From Oerskovia douganii (GTDB lineage: Bacteria > Actinomycetota > Actinomycetes > Actinomycetales > Cellulomonadaceae): 43,414 bases of DNA. A program made the position numbers and the translations under genes. The stretch spans positions 77,160 to 120,573 of the forward strand of contig NZ_JACSPN010000009.1 in assembly GCF_015142735.1 (NCBI RefSeq), given 5' to 3'. The notes beneath the pieces were generated by a model. The model had not been told where the DNA came from and searched no databases. It was given only the letters and a program-made list of their open reading frames with translations. Position 1 is the stretch's first letter. Each line of letters opens with the position of its first letter. Of the stretch, positions 39,279-43,414 are shown in pieces.

Positions 39279-39567
39279 GCCCGCAGGACGCCGCGCCCGT
39301 CGGCGCCCTGTCGGCTCCCCGGGGCACCGGCGCCCCGAGGACACGCGGGCGCCGTGGCGCGGCTGCGGCCTGCGGGGTACGGCCACGGGTGCGGTCGGCG
39401 GCCTGTGCGTCCGTGCAGGATCGACGCACGCAGGACGCCCTGCGGCCGGATCGAGCACCAGGCGTGACCGCCCGAGCCCTCACGACGTCCGGGCACGACG
39501 AAGGCCCGCCACCCGAAGGTGGCGGGCCTCGTCATGACGTCACCCCGGCCGTGAGGCCAGGAGGAGA
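39279..39567. terminator. Spacer with rpsA terminator hairpin
   Basis: No gene is visible between the exporter and rpsA. At 39502-39529 a 12-bp perfect stem with a CGAA tetraloop (39502-39513 with 39518-39529), extendable past one bulged base, lies 39 bases beyond the rpsA stop and likely terminates both convergent units. Confidence 0.7.
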
Positions 39568-41040
39568 TCAGTTACCGGTGAGCTTCTCGCGCAGAGCGGC
39601 GAGCGCCTCGTCCGAGGCCAGCGTGCCGGCAGCCTCTTCCTGGACCGGGGTCGAGGAGTAGGTGGCAGCGGAGCTGGCGGAGGACTCGCCCGAGGTCGCA
39701 GCCTCGTCGTCGGCCTTGAGAGCCTCGGCGACCTGCTTGCGGTGAGCCTCCCAGCGCTCGTGAGCCTTCGCGTACTGCGACTCCCACGTCTCGCGCTGAG
39801 CCTCGAAGCCCTCGAGCCACTCGTTGGTCTCGGGGTCGAAGCCCTCGGGGTACTTGTAGTTCCCCTGCTCGTCGTACTCGGCAGCCATGCCGTACAGCGC
39901 GGGGTCGAAGTCGTCCGACTCCGGGTCCACGCCCTCGTTGGCCTGCTTGAGCGACAGCGAGATGCGGCGACGCTCGAGGTCGATGTCGATGACCTTGACG
40001 AAGACCTCGTCACCGACGTTGACGACCTGCTCGGGCAGCTCGACGTGGCGGACAGCCAGCTCGGAGATGTGCACGAGGCCCTCGATGCCGTCCTCGACGC
40101 GCACGAACGCACCGAACGGGACGAGCTTCGTGACCTTGCCCGGCACGACCTGACCGATGGCGTGCGTCCGGGCGAAGGTCTGCCACGGGTCCTCCTGCGT
40201 CGCCTTCAGCGACAGGGAGACGCGCTCGCGGTCGAAGTCGACGTCCAGGACCTCGACCGTGACCTCCTGGCCCACCTCGACGACCTCGGAGGGGTGGTCG
40301 ATGTGCTTCCAGGACAGCTCGGAGACGTGCACCAGACCGTCGACGCCGCCGAGGTCCACGAACGCACCGAAGTTGACGATCGAGGAGACGACACCGGGGC
40401 GCACCTGGCCCTTCTGCAGGGTCTGCAGGAAGGTCGAGCGAACCTCGGACTGCGTCTGCTCGAGCCACGCACGACGCGACAGGACGACGTTGTTGCGGTT
40501 CTTGTCGAGCTCGATGATCTTCGCCTCGATCTCCTTGCCGACGTACGGCTGGAGGTCGCGGACGCGGCGCATCTCCACCAGCGACGCGGGCAGGAAGCCG
40601 CGCAGGCCGATGTCGAGGATGAGGCCGCCCTTGACGACCTCGATGACGGTGCCGGTGACGACGCCGTCCTCTTCCTTGATCTTCTCGATCGTGCCCCAGG
40701 CACGCTCGTACTGAGCGCGCTTCTTGGAGAGGATCAGGCGACCTTCCTTGTCCTCCTTCTGGAGGACGAGGGCCTCGACTGCGTCACCGACCTTGACGAC
40801 GTCCCCGGGGTCCACGTCGTGCTTGATGGACAGCTCGCGGGAGGGGATGACGCCCTCGGTCTTGTAGCCGATGTCGAGGAGAACCTCGTCGCGGTCGACC
40901 TTGACGATCGTGCCTTCGACAATGTCACCGTCATTGAAGTACTTGATGGTGGCGTCGATGGCGGCAAGGAAGTCCTCTTCGGTGCCGATGTCGTTGATGG
41001 CAACCTGAGGTGCGGACTTCGCGGGGGTGGAGATGGTCAT
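39568..41040 (-). CDS. rpsA: 30S ribosomal protein S1
   Basis: An mRNA-binding ribosomal protein; 490 residues. Four S1 RNA-binding motifs in sequence: about 37-105 (GDIVEGTIVKVDRDEVLLDIGYKTEGVIP), 122-185 (GVVTGTVIEVVKGGLILDI), 210-275 (GQVRPGVVSSIVNFGAFVDLGGVDGLVH) and 295-360 (GQVVPGKVTKLVPFGAFVRVEDGIEGLVH), followed by an acidic, Ala/Ser-rich C-terminus. It is a four-domain actinobacterial type rather than the six-domain E. coli type. ATG 41038-41040; GGAG is 12 bases upstream, rather far. Confidence 0.96.
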   Translation of the reverse strand: MTISTPAKSAPQVAINDIGTEEDFLAAIDATIKYFNDGDIVEGTIVKVDRDEVLLDIGYKTEGVIPSRELSIKHDVDPGDVVKVGDAVEALVLQKEDKEGRLILSKKRAQYERAWGTIEKIKEEDGVVTGTVIEVVKGGLILDIGLRGFLPASLVEMRRVRDLQPYVGKEIEAKIIELDKNRNNVVLSRRAWLEQTQSEVRSTFLQTLQKGQVRPGVVSSIVNFGAFVDLGGVDGLVHVSELSWKHIDHPSEVVEVGQEVTVEVLDVDFDRERVSLSLKATQEDPWQTFARTHAIGQVVPGKVTKLVPFGAFVRVEDGIEGLVHISELAVRHVELPEQVVNVGDEVFVKVIDIDLERRRISLSLKQANEGVDPESDDFDPALYGMAAEYDEQGNYKYPEGFDPETNEWLEGFEAQRETWESQYAKAHERWEAHRKQVAEALKADDEAATSGESSASSAATYSSTPVQEEAAGTLASDEALAALREKLTGN

Positions 41041-41339
41041 TGAGTTCGATGCTCCGATGCGGACAGGAAGTAGTTCGGATAGGGATGTTGCTGTGGTGGT
41101 CACCACCGGTGACCTCCGCTCCGAGCACGGAACGGCCCCGCCACGACGGACACGAGCGGACACGCGTCGAGTCTTCGGCGGGAGGTAGGGCGGTAGGCGC
41201 ACTGCACCGTCAGACATCCTATCGACGGATCGGCGGAGCGGTCAAAGGGAGAGCGTGGCGTTGCACGCGCTCTCACGTGTGCTCCGTCACCTCGGGATCC
41301 CCTCCCCGTCCCCACGACCGGCTGCGCCCGCACGCGCGC
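41041..41339 (-). promoter_or_regulatory. rpsA promoter and long structured leader
   Basis: No gene is seen in this stretch. TTGACC (41240-41245), 18 bases, TAGGAT (41216-41221) is the best sigma-70-type promoter in the window. It implies a leader of about 165 bases. The leader holds a perfect dyad GGTCACC-ACC-GGTGACC at 41098-41114. Long structured leaders fit S1 autoregulation known in other bacteria; this case is inferred. Confidence 0.6.
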
Positions 41340-41367
41340 CGGCCGCTCGCGAAGCCACGAGCGGCCG
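41340..41367 (-). terminator. pfkA terminator hairpin
   Basis: A perfect 10-bp stem (41340-41349 with 41358-41367) and 8-base loop, 20 bases beyond the pfkA stop. Confidence 0.6.
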
Positions 41368-41387
41368 ACGGGCAGGGCGATCCCGGG

Positions 41388-42413
41388 TCAGGACAGGGCG
41401 TGCGCGACCCGCAGCAGCTCCGCGGGGACGTGCTTGACCTTGCCTGCGATCTCGTCGAGCGGGACGAGCACGACGCTCTCGCCGCGCAGCGCCGTCATGA
41501 CCTTCGACTCGCCGCGCGAGATCGCGTCGACCGCGGCGACCCCGAACCGGCTGCCGAGGATGCGGTCGGTGGGCGTGGGCTCCCCGCCACGCTGCACGTG
41601 CCCCAGGACCGTGAGCCGCGTGTCGAAGCCCGTGCGGCGGGCGATCTCGGCCGAGACCCGCTCGCCGATCGAGCCCGCGATGATCTCGCCGTACTTCCCG
41701 AGCTCCTGGGTGAACTCCATGCTGCCGCCCTCGCGGGGCACCGCCCCCTCGGCGACGACCACGATCGAGAAGTTCGCGTGCGCGCGGTGACGGTGGCGCA
41801 GGAACTTCTCGATGGCGTCCATGTCGAACGGGTCCTCGGGCGCGAGGACGACCTCGGCGCCGCCGGCGATCCCCGCGTTGACGGCGATCCAGCCCGCGTG
41901 ACGCCCCATGACCTCGACGACCATGACGCGGTTGTGGCTCTCCGCGGTCGTGTGGACGCGGTCGATCGCCTCGGTGGCGATGTTCACGGCCGTGTGGAAG
42001 CCGATCGACAGGTCGGTGCCCTCCACGTCGTTGTCGATCGTCTTGGGGATCGCGACGATGTTGACGCCGGCGTCCGCGACCTTGCTCGCGGCGTGCAGCG
42101 TGCCGTCACCACCGATGCAGATCATGGCGTCGAGCCGCTCCGCCTCGACCGTCGCGAGGACCGCGTCGATCCCGCCGTCGGACGCGTGCGGGTGGAAGCG
42201 CGCCGTGCCGAGGAGGGTCCCTCCGACAGGGAGCACGTTCCGGATGTCCTGGCGTCCGAGCGGGATGATGTCGCCGTCGACGACGCCCTTCCACCCGTTC
42301 CGGAAACCGATGATGGTGTGACCGTACTCGCCCATCCCCTGCTTGACGACGGCCCTGATGGCCGCGTTCAAACCGGGGCAGTCCCCGCCACCTGTGAGCA
42401 GACCGATGCGCAA
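41388..42413 (-). CDS. pfkA: 6-phosphofructokinase
   Basis: Phosphorylates fructose-6-phosphate, the committed step of glycolysis; 341 residues. N-terminal nucleotide-binding RIGLLTGGGDCPGLNAAIR; GGDGTLHAA at 101-109; PKTIDNDVEGTD at 123-134 (catalytic D127 in TIDND); MGRHAGW; and GHVQRGGEPTPTDR. Gly at 104 with Lys at 124 is the mixed set found in group III enzymes, usually read as ATP-dependent, whereas PPi enzymes have Asp104. The start is TTG (42411-42413) with GAGG 6 bases upstream; no better start is nearby. Confidence 0.94.
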   Translation of the reverse strand: MRIGLLTGGGDCPGLNAAIRAVVKQGMGEYGHTIIGFRNGWKGVVDGDIIPLGRQDIRNVLPVGGTLLGTARFHPHASDGGIDAVLATVEAERLDAMICIGGDGTLHAASKVADAGVNIVAIPKTIDNDVEGTDLSIGFHTAVNIATEAIDRVHTTAESHNRVMVVEVMGRHAGWIAVNAGIAGGAEVVLAPEDPFDMDAIEKFLRHRHRAHANFSIVVVAEGAVPREGGSMEFTQELGKYGEIIAGSIGERVSAEIARRTGFDTRLTVLGHVQRGGEPTPTDRILGSRFGVAAVDAISRGESKVMTALRGESVVLVPLDEIAGKVKHVPAELLRVAHALS

Positions 42414-42544
42414 CTCGAACCTCGTCTCGTGATGAGTGATCGTCGGAAGGCGGACCAGCGCCTTCGCTCGACCGACCAGCCCTCAGCCTATCGACCACCA
42501 GGGACGATGCCGTGGAACGACCCTCGGCACGAGACGATGGATGC

Positions 42545-43354
42545 ATGACGGATGAGACGATCGGTTCGGTCGGGTACCGCGACGTCCCCCCTGCACAGGG
42601 CGGGGCGGCCGGGCGCTCGTGGTGGGACGCCAACGCCGAGGAGTACCTCGACGAGCACGGGGACTTCCTCGGCGCGGTCGACTTCTGCTGGTGCCCCGAG
42701 GGGCTGCGCGAGTCCGAGGCGCACCTCCTGGGCGACCTCGCAGGACGGCGCGTGCTCGAGCTCGGGGCGGGTGCCGCCCAGTGCTCGCGGTGGCTCGTGT
42801 CGCGCGGCGTCGAGGCGGTCGCGACGGACGTCTCGGGCGGGATGCTCGCAGCGGGCGCGCGGCTCAACGCGTCGACGGGCATCGCCGTGCCGCTGGTCCA
42901 GGCCGACGCACGCCGCCTCCCCTTCGCGGACGCGAGCTTCGACGTCGCCTTCACCTCGTTCGGCGCCATCCCCTTCGTGCCCGACGCCGCCTCGATCCAC
43001 CGCGAGGCCGCTCGCGTCCTGCGCCCGGGGGGCTCGTGGGTCTTCTCGGTGACCCACCCGGTGCGCTGGGCATTCCCCGACGACCCGAGCGAACGGGGCC
43101 TGACGGCGCACCGCTCCTACTTCGACAGGCGCCCCTACGTCGAGACCGACACCTCCGGTCGCGTCACCTACGCGGAGTACCACCGCACGCTCGGGGACCA
43201 CGTGCGCGAGGTCGTGGGTGCGGGTCTCGCGATCGAGGACGTGGTCGAGCCGGAGTGGCCGGCAGACAACCAGGAGGTCTGGGGCGGCTGGGGACCCGTC
43301 CGGGGCGCCTACCTGCCGGGCACGGCGATCTTCCGGACACGCCTGACCGGCTGA
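42545..43354 (+). CDS. SAM-dependent methyltransferase, class I
   Basis: A 269-residue methyltransferase of the type-11 group. Motif I is VLELGAGAAQCSRWL at 70-84, the acidic residue binding the ribose is in VATDVSGGML, motif II is QADARRLPFADASFDVAFTSF and the post-motif VLRPGGSW. The N-terminus has SWWDANAEEYLDEHGDF, typical of a large actinobacterial subfamily of unknown substrate. ATG 42545 is chosen over an upstream ATG at 42512 because it begins the family-typical region; no strong ribosome site precedes either. Divergent from pfkA. Confidence 0.88.
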   Translation: MTDETIGSVGYRDVPPAQGGAAGRSWWDANAEEYLDEHGDFLGAVDFCWCPEGLRESEAHLLGDLAGRRVLELGAGAAQCSRWLVSRGVEAVATDVSGGMLAAGARLNASTGIAVPLVQADARRLPFADASFDVAFTSFGAIPFVPDAASIHREAARVLRPGGSWVFSVTHPVRWAFPDDPSERGLTAHRSYFDRRPYVETDTSGRVTYAEYHRTLGDHVREVVGAGLAIEDVVEPEWPADNQEVWGGWGPVRGAYLPGTAIFRTRLTG

Positions 43355-43374
43355 GCAGAGGCCCTCGACCGGCG

Positions 43375-43414
<40 letters not shown>

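Noticed and set aside
37344-39458. Minus-strand open frame of about 700 codons
   Set aside because: Antisense to the ABC exporter, whose ATPase motifs are complete on the plus strand.

Overview
The window is a gene-dense, very GC-rich stretch of chromosome from an actinobacterium, most likely a Micrococcales member related to Cellulomonas, Oerskovia or Cellulosimicrobium. The lineage call is an inference from gene content: WhiA, RbpA, OpcA, an LAxTG-type cell-wall anchor, many GTG/TTG starts, TANNNT -10 boxes and several leaderless starts. Almost everything is housekeeping. I see no CRISPR array, insertion sequence, prophage, rRNA or tRNA. The right end (43376-43414) is a run of 39 G that looks like a sequencing artefact.

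Layout. (1) 60-4996, minus strand: xerD, parA, scpA, scpB and rluB, a compact chromosome-segregation/ribosome cassette with overlapping stops and starts. (2) ctaB (minus) is divergent from the plus-strand pentose-phosphate operon tkt-tal-(55-codon ORF)-zwf-opcA-pgl (6467-13310). It ends at a strong bidirectional hairpin. (3) 13486-17591, minus strand: gap-pgk-tpiA-secG and rbpA, that is lower glycolysis plus a Sec subunit and an RNA polymerase-binding factor. (4) 18115-23507, minus strand: uvrC-rapZ-yvcK-whiA, the conserved whiA cluster, with uvrC in front. (5) An osmC-like gene, uvrA (minus) with an SOS-type box, a metallo-beta-lactamase-fold hydrolase and a YciI-like gene. (6) Two tandem terC-type membrane transporter genes (minus), preceded by what reads as a yybP-ykoY manganese riboswitch. 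(7) A VOC-fold gene and uvrB (minus). (8) A secreted, sortase-anchored choice-of-anchor-A protein (plus). (9) marR-coaE-pcp (minus), divergent from an ABC exporter (plus) with overlapping promoters and an operator-like dyad. (10) rpsA and pfkA (minus) and a terminal methyltransferase (plus).

How the genes work together. Regions 2, 3 and pfkA hold much of central carbon metabolism: the oxidative and non-oxidative pentose-phosphate steps, phosphofructokinase and the triose-phosphate half of glycolysis. YvcK and RapZ are connected to carbon/cell-wall control in other bacteria. All three nucleotide-excision-repair genes (uvrC, uvrA, uvrB) lie within about 12.3 kb in separate units. Each has a TANNNT box 6-7 nt before its start codon, and only uvrA shows a recognisable LexA-type box. 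The most notable regulatory element is the predicted Mn2+ riboswitch over the tandem terC operon. The least characterised gene is the cell-wall-anchored choice-of-anchor-A protein.
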